From NCBI GenBank assembly GCA_017438975.1, contig JAFRUH010000009.1:62001-126000 (forward strand): a DNA stretch of 64,000 nt, given 5' to 3'. Position 1 is the first letter of the stretch. Every line of letters begins with the position of its first letter. The notes below the pieces were generated by a model. That model was not told the DNA's origin, ran no database searches, and worked only from the letters and a program-made list of their open reading frames with translations. Origin of the DNA: Bacteroidales bacterium. Lineage in GTDB: Bacteria; Bacteroidota; Bacteroidia; Bacteroidales; UBA932. A program made the translations under genes and the position numbers. Shown here one piece after another: positions 27,842 to 35,806 of this stretch.

Positions 27842-29413
27842 ATGAAAAGAGTCTTCGCCGCCATCCTCTCCCTGATCCTCGGAGGGATGGCCTTCGCCCA
27901 GGAATTCGCCCTCCCGGAGGGACCGAAGGAGGAGGGAGAGATCCGGGTCCTCCTGATCGGCAATTCCTTCACGTATTATTGTCATACGGACTCCATGCTT
28001 GTGGACATCGCCCGGAGCCAGGGGGTAAAGATAAAGATCGGGAAGTACCTCCACGGCGGGCGCACCTTCGGGCAGCACCTGAACATCGGGTCATCCCGCC
28101 GCGCGGTGGAGTACGGTGGATATGATTTCGCCTTCCTCCAGGACCAGAGCTGTACGCCGGCGAAGTACTCCCTGACCGGGGATACGTCCCTCGTCAACAA
28201 TTTCATCCGGCTGAAGGACAATGTCCTCAAGTATTCCCCGGACTGTACCGTTTTCCTGGAGCGGACCTGGACCTATCCGAACCTTCCTGCCGGGAATGCG
28301 GAGATATTCGGGACGGCGGATTCGCTGGACTGGCACCTTCGGGAAGGCTGCCGCCTCATGGCCCGGGTTGGCGGAACGCGGGTTTCCCCGATCGGAGATG
28401 CCTTCGCCATGGCTGCCGTCGAAGCGCCTGAAATCAAGCTTCTCGGCAAGGACAACCACCACCAGAATCCCGCCGGCGCATACCTGAAATCCTGCGTCAA
28501 CTACCTGATGATCACCGGGAAACCTTTCACCGGAGAGGTCGCTTCCTGCGGAGTGGATGCCGCGGATGCGGCGCGTCTGAGGGCGGTCGCCGAAAAGACG
28601 GTTCTCGAGACGACCTTCCATACAGTCCCGTCAGGCGGAAAGGCACCGAAGTACCTGGTACAGGGGCCGAAGGGCGGCCTGTCGGTCAAAATGGTCCTTC
28701 CGAAAGGATTCGATCCCGTCCGGGACCGGTGTCCCGTCGTCATCCTGATGCACGGGATCATCGCCTCGAAGAACCATCCGCCCCTTGCCCGGATCGCCCG
28801 GATGCTCGCGAAGAACGGAATCGCTTCCGTACGCTTTGATTTCGACGGCCAGGGCCGCAGCGAGGGGAAGTGCTCCGACATGACGGTCCCGCTCGAAATC
28901 GAGGACGCCGCCGCTGTATGGAATGCCGTTACCAGGCTTCCGTTCGCCGGTGACATAGCCCTTCTGGGCCATTCCCTCGGCGGGGTCGTGGCCGGGATGC
29001 TGGCCGGGCGGCTGGAACAGGAAGGAACCCCTCCCGATGCCGTCGTGCTCCTAGCTCCGGGAGCCGTCGTCAGGGACCTCGCCCGCGAAGGCCATTTCCT
29101 CGGGGTGAAATGCGATCCCTCCGATCCGCCGGAGGTCGTCAATGTCTATTGGTATAAGATCGGAAAGGAATTCATCAAGACCGCACAGGTCCTGCCCGTC
29201 TATGAGGAAACCGCACCTTATACCGGTCCGGTCTGCCTGATCCACGGGGACCGGGACGCCATCGTCGGTTCCTATTACAGCGATATGTACAAGCATGCCC
29301 TGCAGGACAGCCGTCTTATCCTCATCCCCCGCGGGAATCACTGGTTCCTCCGCCACTCCCGCAAGACGGATGCGCAGATCCTTTCCTTCCTTCAGGAAAA
29401 GCTGTCTGAGTAG
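27842..29413 (+). CDS. Secreted two-domain hydrolase: DUF4886 (SGNH-like) + alpha/beta hydrolase
   Basis: The 523-residue protein has a signal peptide ending AFAQ. The first half (about 30-235) is DUF4886-like: RVLLIGNSFTYYCHTDSM carries the SGNH block I serine, and GKDNHHQNPAGAY near 200-212 the C-terminal His. The second half (about 260-523) is a serine hydrolase: VILMHGIIAS near 302, RFDFDGQGRSEG near 330, nucleophile LLGHSLGGVVAG near 375, acid in LIHGDRDAIVG near 465 and His in RGNHWF near 500. Two complete ester-cutting domains in one polypeptide suggest sequential attack on one substrate, which is not identified. Confidence 0.85.
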   Translation: MKRVFAAILSLILGGMAFAQEFALPEGPKEEGEIRVLLIGNSFTYYCHTDSMLVDIARSQGVKIKIGKYLHGGRTFGQHLNIGSSRRAVEYGGYDFAFLQDQSCTPAKYSLTGDTSLVNNFIRLKDNVLKYSPDCTVFLERTWTYPNLPAGNAEIFGTADSLDWHLREGCRLMARVGGTRVSPIGDAFAMAAVEAPEIKLLGKDNHHQNPAGAYLKSCVNYLMITGKPFTGEVASCGVDAADAARLRAVAEKTVLETTFHTVPSGGKAPKYLVQGPKGGLSVKMVLPKGFDPVRDRCPVVILMHGIIASKNHPPLARIARMLAKNGIASVRFDFDGQGRSEGKCSDMTVPLEIEDAAAVWNAVTRLPFAGDIALLGHSLGGVVAGMLAGRLEQEGTPPDAVVLLAPGAVVRDLAREGHFLGVKCDPSDPPEVVNVYWYKIGKEFIKTAQVLPVYEETAPYTGPVCLIHGDRDAIVGSYYSDMYKHALQDSRLILIPRGNHWFLRHSRKTDAQILSFLQEKLSE

Positions 29414-29418
29414 GCAGG

Positions 29419-30723
29419 CTAACCCATAGCGCCTCCAAAGATGCGGATAAACCCGTTGCGAAGGCGGCGGAAGAAGGACCATTTGCGCACTTCTTCCAAA
29501 GGAATTTCTACGCAGTGCCGCTCCAGGTCGTCTTTGAATATTTCAGCATATCGGCGGCAGATCCGCTCGTCATAAAGCACCGCTACGAGTTCGTAGTTGA
29601 GAAAAAGGCTCAGGTTGTCCATGTTGGCCGACCCGATAACCGTGAGGTAGTCGTCACTCAGGTACAGTTTGGCGTGCATCGTATGCTCCTGCCATTCAAA
29701 AATGCGTACCCCGGCGCTCGTCAGTTCCTCATACATGGATTCAGCCATCCCCTTTTCGGGGCCGATATCGTTGATGCCGGGAACGATCCATCGGACGTCC
29801 ACCCCGCGGGCGGCGGCATTCCTCAGCGCCCGGATCGTCGATGCAGGTGGCGGAGAGTAAGGGTTGTAGAACCAGAAATAGTCCTGTGCGTGATCGATGG
29901 CCCATTCCAGGCAGTTCCGGATGGGGAGCCGGTGATCGGCGGGGGTCTCGGGGACTACCTGGACGGGAACTCCGAAAAACTGTGTCTTGCCGGGGAGGCT
30001 GTCCGCCCTCGCCGATGCTTCCTGTTCAGGGGCTGCATACGGGGCTTTCGCCCGGGGGGCGACCAAGGACTGGGAGCGCTGGAAAGCTTCGGTCAGGTCC
30101 GTTACGGCAGGTCCGGTAAGCCGGATATCGACATCGTGCCAGTCGAAGAAGTATTTATCCTGGATGTTGCGGCTTCCCACGTATGCGATGCGGCCGTCCA
30201 GCAGGGTCAGTTTCCGGTGATCCCGGTGCGTTGCCAGGCTGGGCAGATGACGGTCCAGCCAGAAAGCCGGCCTGTGGAACACATTCACCCGGGCTCCGAT
30301 TTCCCGTAGTTTCTTCAGCTCTTCCCTGTCCTTCTTCGTATTGGCAGATTTGTCCAGGATAAGCCGCACATCCACCCCGTCCAGGGCTCTCTGCCGCAGA
30401 ATGTCAGCAAGATAAGTACCGGTCGAGTCCAGACGGAAACGGTACGGCTCGATATAGATGGATACCCGTGCCTTTCCGAGTTCCTCCGCCAGCATATCCA
30501 GATTCTCTTTCCCGTCTTTGATCATGGTCACGGTGTTCCCCCGTGTAAGTCCGAGTTCCGTATCCTTTTCCATCAAGGCGGCCAGCTCCTGGTAATCGGG
30601 CCGGATACCGGCGTACCGGGAGGTATCCGTCACTTGCGGGATATAGGACCGGTGCAGCGGGGCACGGTAACCGCATCCCGCCAGCGCCAGGCAACATATC
30701 AGTGACAAGAGGGCTTTTCTCAT
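29419..30723 (-). CDS. Phospholipase D-family lipoprotein (cardiolipin synthase-like)
   Basis: The 434-residue protein starts with a lipoprotein signal (CCLALAGCGYRAP) and holds two HKD motifs: HRKLTLLDGRIAYVGSRN near residue 170 and HAKLYLSDDYLTVIGSANMD near 350. This is the phospholipase D superfamily layout of cardiolipin synthases and PLD-type phosphodiesterases. Standard cardiolipin synthases carry N-terminal membrane helices; here a lipid anchor replaces them, so the protein probably acts in the periplasm. Promoter TATATTTG lies 33-40 nt upstream. Confidence 0.9.
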   Translation of the reverse strand: MRKALLSLICCLALAGCGYRAPLHRSYIPQVTDTSRYAGIRPDYQELAALMEKDTELGLTRGNTVTMIKDGKENLDMLAEELGKARVSIYIEPYRFRLDSTGTYLADILRQRALDGVDVRLILDKSANTKKDREELKKLREIGARVNVFHRPAFWLDRHLPSLATHRDHRKLTLLDGRIAYVGSRNIQDKYFFDWHDVDIRLTGPAVTDLTEAFQRSQSLVAPRAKAPYAAPEQEASARADSLPGKTQFFGVPVQVVPETPADHRLPIRNCLEWAIDHAQDYFWFYNPYSPPPASTIRALRNAAARGVDVRWIVPGINDIGPEKGMAESMYEELTSAGVRIFEWQEHTMHAKLYLSDDYLTVIGSANMDNLSLFLNYELVAVLYDERICRRYAEIFKDDLERHCVEIPLEEVRKWSFFRRLRNGFIRIFGGAMG

Positions 30724-30755
30724 AATGCTTTCCGGTGGATGCCAATTCCTTTTTG

Positions 30756-30783
30756 CAAATATACTCCTAGTTGATCACAACAA
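30756..30783 (-). promoter_or_regulatory. Promoter of the PLD-family lipoprotein gene
   Basis: On the minus strand TATATTTG (30763-30756) is preceded at 20 nt by TTTG, matching the Bacteroides consensus. The -33 part touches the terminator hairpin of the tRNA transcript. Confidence 0.65.
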
Positions 30784-30823
30784 CAAAAGCGCAACTGATT
30801 ATTCAATCAATTGCGCTTTTGTT
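30784..30823 (-). terminator. Terminator after tRNA-Arg
   Basis: AAAAGCGCAA and TTGCGCTTTT, extended by imperfect pairing of CTGATT with AATCAA, form a long stem with a short loop and A/T runs on both sides. It directly follows the tRNA 3' end in the minus direction and would end the rplS-tRNA transcript. Confidence 0.85.
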
Positions 30824-30827
30824 TCAG

Positions 30828-30901
30828 TGACTCCAACAGGACTCAAACCTGTAACCTTTTGATCCGTAGTCAAATGCTCTATTCAATTGAGCTATGGAGC
30901 C
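30828..30901 (-). tRNA. tRNA-Arg (anticodon ACG)
   Basis: On the minus strand the sequence folds as a cloverleaf of 74 nt. The acceptor arm GGCTCCA pairs with TGGAGTC with one G-U pair. The anticodon stem TTTGA/TCAAA encloses CTACGGA, giving ACG. The T-arm reads ACAGG-TTTGAGT-CCTGT. The discriminator base is A and CCA is not encoded. It lies 29 nt after rplS and is probably cut from the same transcript. Confidence 0.95.
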
Positions 30902-30930
30902 ATTTCGGTGCCGACGTAGCGGCTACCTTA

Positions 30931-31317
30931 TTATTCTGCAGTCTCGGCTTCAGCTTTGCGAACGTACTTTCTCTCCTTGATACGTGCCTTCTTACCGGAG
31001 AGGTCACGGAGGTAGAAGATGCGTGCCCGGCGGACTTTGCCGAACTTGTTCACTTCGATGCTGTCAATGAACGGGGACTGATAGGGGAAGATCCTCTCGA
31101 CACCGATTCCGCCGGAAACCTTGCGTACGGTAAACGTCTTCGTGAAGGCATCCTTGCCCTTCATCTGGATAACGACTCCTCTGAATTTCTGAAGTCTCTC
31201 CTTGTCTCCTTCTTTGATCCGGTAGGTAACGGTGATCGTGTCTCCCGCCTTGAAATCCGGATATTTCGCGACTTTTTCGTTCTCAAAAGCCTGCTCTGCA
31301 ATTTTAATCAAATCCAT
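30931..31317 (-). CDS. rplS: Ribosomal protein L19
   Basis: The 128-residue protein of the large ribosomal subunit is recognised by [55 protein letters not shown] and the basic end [19 protein letters not shown]. Bacterial L19 is usually 115-125 residues; the extra Ala/Glu-rich tail (KAEAETAE) is a modest extension. It has its own strong promoter. Confidence 0.98.
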   Translation of the reverse strand: MDLIKIAEQAFENEKVAKYPDFKAGDTITVTYRIKEGDKERLQKFRGVVIQMKGKDAFTKTFTVRKVSGGIGVERIFPYQSPFIDSIEVNKFGKVRRARIFYLRDLSGKKARIKERKYVRKAEAETAE

Positions 31318-31392
31318 TTCTTTCGTCTTTTAATGCAACTTTACGCTGAAATTTGAAACGATTCGTAAGAGGTTGCTCGTTTTTTGGGACTG

Positions 31393-31422
31393 CAAATATA
31401 CGGATTATTTTTTAAAGTCCAA
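31393..31422 (-). promoter_or_regulatory. Promoter of rplS-tRNA-Arg
   Basis: On the minus strand, TTG (31422-31420), 19 nt, then TATATTTG (31400-31393). The start would be near 31386, leaving a leader of about 69 nt before rplS. Confidence 0.8.
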
Positions 31423-31428
31423 CTTTTT

Positions 31429-32622
31429 TTAGAAAATATTTTTTTCTTTGTCGAAAAGCGCCTTGTCCTCCCGGCTCAGGTCCGGCGTGAACGAGGAGTC
31501 GTTCCGGAGACTCTCGAACATCTCTTTCTCACTGCGGCTGAGCCTTCTCGGAATCCATACCAGGATCTTGACATACAGGTCACCCGTGCCGCTTCCGTAT
31601 CCCTGGACGGCAGGAAGCCCTTTCCCGCGCAGTTTCACCACGGTCCCGGACTGGGTGCCGGGCTCCACCTTGACCTTGTAGTTTCCGTCGAGGCAGGGGA
31701 CGGAGATCTCGGTACCGAGCATCGCGTCCATGACCGAGATGATTGTCGTATAGAAGAGGTTCTTCCCGTTGCGGAGGAGGTTCTTGTGGGGCTCTTCCTT
31801 GACGACGATCAGCAGGTCGCCGTTGACTCCGCCGTGCATGCCGGCATGGCCCTCGCCGGAAACGGTGATCTGCATGCCGTCCTCGACGCCCGCTGGAATC
31901 TTGACTGTAACGGTTTCCTTCTTCCTTTCCAGTCCGGTTCCGTTGCACCTCCGGCAGGGGTTGCTGATGATATGGCCGTCACCTCCGCACTGGGGGCAGA
32001 CGCTCTGGGTGACCGTCTGGCCGAAAAGGGTCGAAGAGACCCGGCGAACATAACCGCTTCCGTTGCACTGCGGGCAGGTTTTGACGTCGGACGCATTCTT
32101 GGTGCCGCGGCCGCCGCATTCGGAACAGGCGCGGTTCCGTTCGATCGTGACCTGCTTGGTACATCCTTTTGCAATCTCCTCCAGGGTCAGCTTGACGCTG
32201 GTCCGGATATCGCGTCCGCGGTAGACCCGCTGCTGCGAAGCCCCGGACGAGCCTGCACCGAAGCCCCGGAAAAAGTCTCCGAAACCGCCTCCGAAGTTGA
32301 ATCCGCCTTCTCCGAAGACGCTCCGCAGGATGTCGTTGAGGTCCATGTCCGTGAATCCGCCTCCGCCGGCGCCCATATTCTCGGTGCCGGCAAAGCCGAA
32401 CTGGTCGTAGCGGGCCTTCTTGTCCGGATCGCTCAGGACGGAGTAAGCCTCCGCGGCTTCCTTGAAGTTCTCCTCGGCGGTCTTCTTCTCGGCGTCGCTT
32501 CCGTTCACCCAACGGTCCGGGTGCCATTTCAGGGCGAGTTTACGGTAGGCCGACTTGATTTCGTCCGCGGTCGCGGACTTCGTCACGCCAAGCACCTCAT
32601 AATAGTCTCTTTTTCCTGCCAT
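31429..32622 (-). CDS. dnaJ: Chaperone DnaJ
   Basis: The 397-residue co-chaperone stimulates DnaK ATPase. The J domain (2-72) has the HPD triad in KWHPDRW. A Gly/Phe-rich segment follows (about 85-125). The zinc-binding region has four CxxCxGxG repeats (CSECGGRG, CPQCNGSG, CPQCGGDG, CRRCNGTG, about 155-225), then the C-terminal substrate-binding domains. This is a complete type I DnaJ. It starts 4 nt after grpE, so the two share the palindrome-containing promoter. dnaK is not in the window. Confidence 0.98.
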   Translation of the reverse strand: MAGKRDYYEVLGVTKSATADEIKSAYRKLALKWHPDRWVNGSDAEKKTAEENFKEAAEAYSVLSDPDKKARYDQFGFAGTENMGAGGGGFTDMDLNDILRSVFGEGGFNFGGGFGDFFRGFGAGSSGASQQRVYRGRDIRTSVKLTLEEIAKGCTKQVTIERNRACSECGGRGTKNASDVKTCPQCNGSGYVRRVSSTLFGQTVTQSVCPQCGGDGHIISNPCRRCNGTGLERKKETVTVKIPAGVEDGMQITVSGEGHAGMHGGVNGDLLIVVKEEPHKNLLRNGKNLFYTTIISVMDAMLGTEISVPCLDGNYKVKVEPGTQSGTVVKLRGKGLPAVQGYGSGTGDLYVKILVWIPRRLSRSEKEMFESLRNDSSFTPDLSREDKALFDKEKNIF

Positions 32623-32626
32623 AACC

Positions 32627-33178
32627 TTATGCTCCTACGATCACTTTCGCATACCGGATGACCTTTCCGTAGAGTGTGTAGCCGTTCTGGACGACGTCGA
32701 TGACCTTGCCCTTCAGGCTCTCATCCGGCGCGGGGAACATCGTGACGGCCTCGTGGAATTCGGTGTCGAATTCCTTCCCCTTGGCGTCGATCGTTTCCAG
32801 TCCGCGGGTCTTCAGGTATGCTTTCAATTTATTGTATATCAGTAGCGTGCCCTCTTTGGCGGCATCGCTGTCCGTGGATTTCTCCAGTTGGGCGAGGGCG
32901 ATCTCGCAGTCGTCCAGGACAGGCAGAAGGCCCTTGATCGTATCCGAAGAAGCGGACTTGACCAGTTCCAGTTTCTCCTCGGCTGTCCTGCGCCGGAAAG
33001 TATCGAATTCCGCATAAAGGCGGTGATAATCGTTTTTGACGGATGACGCTTTCTCCTCGGCGGATTTCAGTTTTTCCTCCATCTCAGCGATCTTCTCCTC
33101 GAGGGGATTCTCTTCGGTCTTCGCTTCTTTCTCAATCTCCGGTGCTTCCTGATTGACTTTTTCTTTCTTCTTGGACAT
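32627..33178 (-). CDS. grpE: Nucleotide exchange factor GrpE
   Basis: The 183-residue protein helps DnaK release ADP. It has an acidic N-terminus, a long coiled coil (about 20-85, EEKIAEMEEKLKSAEEKAS), and the four-helix and beta-domain parts with RRRTAEEKLELVK, LLPVLDDCEIAL and the ending VVQNGYTLYGKVIRYAKVIV, the standard GrpE signature. It is first in the grpE-dnaJ operon. The upstream region carries a GACA-N3-TGTC palindrome with the same spacing as hsp20. Confidence 0.97.
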   Translation of the reverse strand: MSKKKEKVNQEAPEIEKEAKTEENPLEEKIAEMEEKLKSAEEKASSVKNDYHRLYAEFDTFRRRTAEEKLELVKSASSDTIKGLLPVLDDCEIALAQLEKSTDSDAAKEGTLLIYNKLKAYLKTRGLETIDAKGKEFDTEFHEAVTMFPAPDESLKGKVIDVVQNGYTLYGKVIRYAKVIVGA

Positions 33179-33238
33179 ATCTCGTTTGTTTTATTTCACG
33201 GTAAACCCTGCCGGATCGCTCCGGCGTGTCTCATGCCC

Positions 33239-33279
33239 TCAAATAGCTTGCCATGAGAAAGGGGCTGACAGAATGTCAG
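33239..33279 (-). promoter_or_regulatory. grpE-dnaJ control region: palindrome plus -24/-12-like element
   Basis: A perfect 15-bp palindrome CTGACAGAATGTCAG lies at 33265-33279. Reading toward grpE on the minus strand, 13 nt separate its GACA-N3-TGTC core from TGGCAAGCTATTTGA (33253-33239), that is TGG-N7-TTTG. The hsp20 promoter has the same core, the same 13-nt gap and the same TGG-N7-TTTG, which makes chance unlikely. No CIRCE element is present. Confidence 0.65.
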
Positions 33280-33340
33280 TAATTCGTTTCCCTTTTCAAA
33301 AAAATAATGCTAACTTTATCAAATCAAAGAACAGAATGAT

Positions 33341-34282
33341 ATGAAAAAAGTATTGCGCTTTGTTACGCTGGCAGCAGCAATGTTGATGCTGGCCTGTCCG
33401 CTCAGGGCTGGTTTTCCCCTCCATCGTCTTGGCGGGGTCGACCCGGTCGTCTATTATGGTGCATCTCAGGCGCTGGAGAAAGGCTCTGACTCGAGAATGG
33501 CCGTTATCTACATTCATGGATGGGGCGGAGGAACGGCGACGGGAGAGAACCCCTGTAATCTGCAGAACGCGCTCGGGGATGCCATTGTCATAGCACCGCA
33601 GTTCCCCCGCAGGATGGTCATGGAGAGCAAAGGGGTCACGGAAGACGGACGTGCCGTGTGGAACGATTCCTGGTCCAAGGACCTGACCAAGCCCGGTGTC
33701 CCGGACGATGACTGGCGGGGTGGAGGAGATGCCAATGGGACGACGCTGAGTTCCTATGATGTGATCGATGCCATTTTGGCGAAACTTTCCGATAAAAAGC
33801 TATTTCCGAAAATGAAACGGGTTGTGCTGGCCGGATTTTCCGCCGGAGGGCAATTTGTCGGCCGATATGTTGCGGTTGGGAAGGGCGAGGTCCGAAAGGG
33901 CATCAGGATGGTCTATGTGGCGATGTCTCCGTCGACCGATCTCCTGCCCGATGACGATGTCATCTGGCATTATGGCTTGAAAGGCCGTCCGCGCTACAGC
34001 CGCAGCCTCAGCCGGGAACAGATAATGGCCAACCTGCACAGTCGTTTCTGCCTGCACGGATGCGGAGACAAGGATGTGCTGGACAAGTCCCTGGACATGA
34101 CGCCGGCGGCGATGATGCAAGGTCGCAACCGCTACCTGCGCTACCTGCATTTCCAGGAAGTCGTGAATGCAGATCCCAAGTGGAAGAAGAAAGTGACCTT
34201 CTATACCTTTGAGGGCCTTGGACACGATTCTGCCAAAGCCTATGCCACGCCGTTCCTCCTTCGCTATATGAAGAAGAAATAA
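33341..34282 (+). CDS. Secreted alpha/beta hydrolase
   Basis: The 313-residue protein has a signal peptide (to about residue 23). Hydrolase motifs are VIYIHGWGGG near 50 (oxyanion hole), the nucleophile VLAGFSAGGQFVG near 165, and a C-terminal His in FEGLGHDSAK near 298. It contains an unusual Asp/Gly-rich insertion (DDDWRGGGDANG near 125). The substrate is unknown. It sits just upstream of the organophosphate locus but has its own weak promoter (TAACTTTA at 33311), so a link is only suggested. Confidence 0.82.
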   Translation: MKKVLRFVTLAAAMLMLACPLRAGFPLHRLGGVDPVVYYGASQALEKGSDSRMAVIYIHGWGGGTATGENPCNLQNALGDAIVIAPQFPRRMVMESKGVTEDGRAVWNDSWSKDLTKPGVPDDDWRGGGDANGTTLSSYDVIDAILAKLSDKKLFPKMKRVVLAGFSAGGQFVGRYVAVGKGEVRKGIRMVYVAMSPSTDLLPDDDVIWHYGLKGRPRYSRSLSREQIMANLHSRFCLHGCGDKDVLDKSLDMTPAAMMQGRNRYLRYLHFQEVVNADPKWKKKVTFYTFEGLGHDSAKAYATPFLLRYMKKK

Positions 34283-34344
34283 TCGGGTATGATGCGTTTT
34301 CTTCCACAACACCAGGAATAATAGGAAATCATTTAAAAATGACG

Positions 34345-34352
34345 TAACTTTG
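34345..34352 (+). promoter_or_regulatory. Promoter -7 element of the glpT/Sus-like locus
   Basis: TAACTTTG is a perfect -7 match 24 nt before the transporter ATG. No convincing -33 TTTG is present, which would fit a promoter that needs an activator. Confidence 0.6.
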
Positions 34353-34376
34353 AAAAATTCATAAGTAAATTAAACT

Positions 34377-35771
34377 ATGGCACGTTTTCTTGATCCGCCC
34401 AAGCCGAAGGCGCAAATTCCGGCTGAAAAAGTTGACAAGGAATACAAGGCTATGAGAATCAAGGTGTTCCTCGGAGCATTCCTGGGGTATGCCGCTTATT
34501 ACCTGGTTCGCAAGAATCTCTCTCTCGCCGCTCCGGATATGATCAATGACGGAATCCTGGACGCCGGCAAGGTCGGCCTCGCGATGTCCGCCGTCTCGAT
34601 CGCATATGCCTTCAGCAAATTCGTGATGGGCAGTGTCTCTGACCGTTCCGACGCCCGGAAATTCCTCTGTATCGGCCTCATTCTCTCGGCCCTTACGATG
34701 ATGTCCGTCGGCCTCATCCCGTTCGGAACCAATACGGCGGTCAATACCGTCATCATCTTCGTCCTGATGCTCGTCGTCGGATGGCTGAGCGGTTTCGGCT
34801 GGCCTCCCTGCGGGCGGATCATGGCCCACTGGTTCAGCCAGAATGAGCGGAGTTTCAAGATGAGCGTCTGGAACGTTTCCCATACCATCGGCAGCTTCTC
34901 GCTCGGATTCCTCGCCATCGCCGGCGTCTCCCTGGCGGCCGATCTCGGCATCGCCCAGACCTGGCGCGGAAACTTCGTTTTCCCGGCCGTCATCGCGATG
35001 GTCATCGCCCTCTTCTGCTGGTGGGCGATCCGCGACACGCCCGAGTCCTGCGGCCTTCCGTCCGTCGGGGACTGGCGCAATGACCACAGCGGCGTCAAGT
35101 CCAAGGGCGCGGCAGGGGAGAAACTCCCCTTCAAGGTCCTCTTCGTGGACCACGTCCTCAAGAACAAGCTCCTCTGGATCGTCGCCATTTCCAACGTGGC
35201 CGTCTATATGGTCCGTTACGGTATCGGCGACTGGGCGCCTACCTATCTCCAGGCCAAAGGCATCATGACGGCCGCCGAGAGCAAGATCGCTTTCTCCGTC
35301 CATAACATCGTCGGCGCGGTCGGAACCATCGCCTGCGGCTGGGCGACCTCCAAGCTCTTCAAGGGCCGCTGCGCCCCGATGAACGTGATCTGCATGTTCC
35401 TCTGCGCCGTCGGCGTACTCCTCTACTGGATGGTCGGCTCCGGCGTCATCCAGGCGGAACCGGGCGTCCAGAAAGTGCTCATCTATGTCGCCCTGTGCAT
35501 GATCGGATTCTTCATCTACGGGCCTGTCGCCCTGACCGGTGTCCAGGCGCTCAACCTCGTTCCGAAGAACGCGGCCGGCACCGCTGCGGGTTTCGTCGGC
35601 CTCTTCGGATACCTGATGGGTGATGCGATCTGCTCGAAGATTGTCGTCGGCGGCATCGCCAACAGCCTTTCCTGGGATTCGGCCATGCTCTCCGTGGCGA
35701 TCGGCTCCCTGATCGGGGTCGTCCTCTGCGCCCTGCTGATTCCGAGTGAAAAGAAACTGGCGGAAGGATAG
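34377..35771 (+). CDS. Organophosphate:phosphate antiporter, GlpT/UhpT family
   Basis: The 464-residue membrane protein has about 12 transmembrane segments and belongs to the OPA family of the major facilitator superfamily. The first part (GYAAYYLVRKNLSLAAPDMI near 40-60) carries the conserved Arg that binds the phosphate group, and GWLSGFGWPPCGRIMAHWFS near 135-155 is another family hallmark. GlpT imports glycerol 3-phosphate in exchange for phosphate; UhpT and relatives take hexose phosphates. Downstream phosphoesterases and a GDPD favour glycerol 3-phosphate here, by inference. Confidence 0.9.
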   Translation: MARFLDPPKPKAQIPAEKVDKEYKAMRIKVFLGAFLGYAAYYLVRKNLSLAAPDMINDGILDAGKVGLAMSAVSIAYAFSKFVMGSVSDRSDARKFLCIGLILSALTMMSVGLIPFGTNTAVNTVIIFVLMLVVGWLSGFGWPPCGRIMAHWFSQNERSFKMSVWNVSHTIGSFSLGFLAIAGVSLAADLGIAQTWRGNFVFPAVIAMVIALFCWWAIRDTPESCGLPSVGDWRNDHSGVKSKGAAGEKLPFKVLFVDHVLKNKLLWIVAISNVAVYMVRYGIGDWAPTYLQAKGIMTAAESKIAFSVHNIVGAVGTIACGWATSKLFKGRCAPMNVICMFLCAVGVLLYWMVGSGVIQAEPGVQKVLIYVALCMIGFFIYGPVALTGVQALNLVPKNAAGTAAGFVGLFGYLMGDAICSKIVVGGIANSLSWDSAMLSVAIGSLIGVVLCALLIPSEKKLAEG

Positions 35772-35806
35772 CGGACATCCCTGAACTTGCATAATATTTC
35801 CATGAA

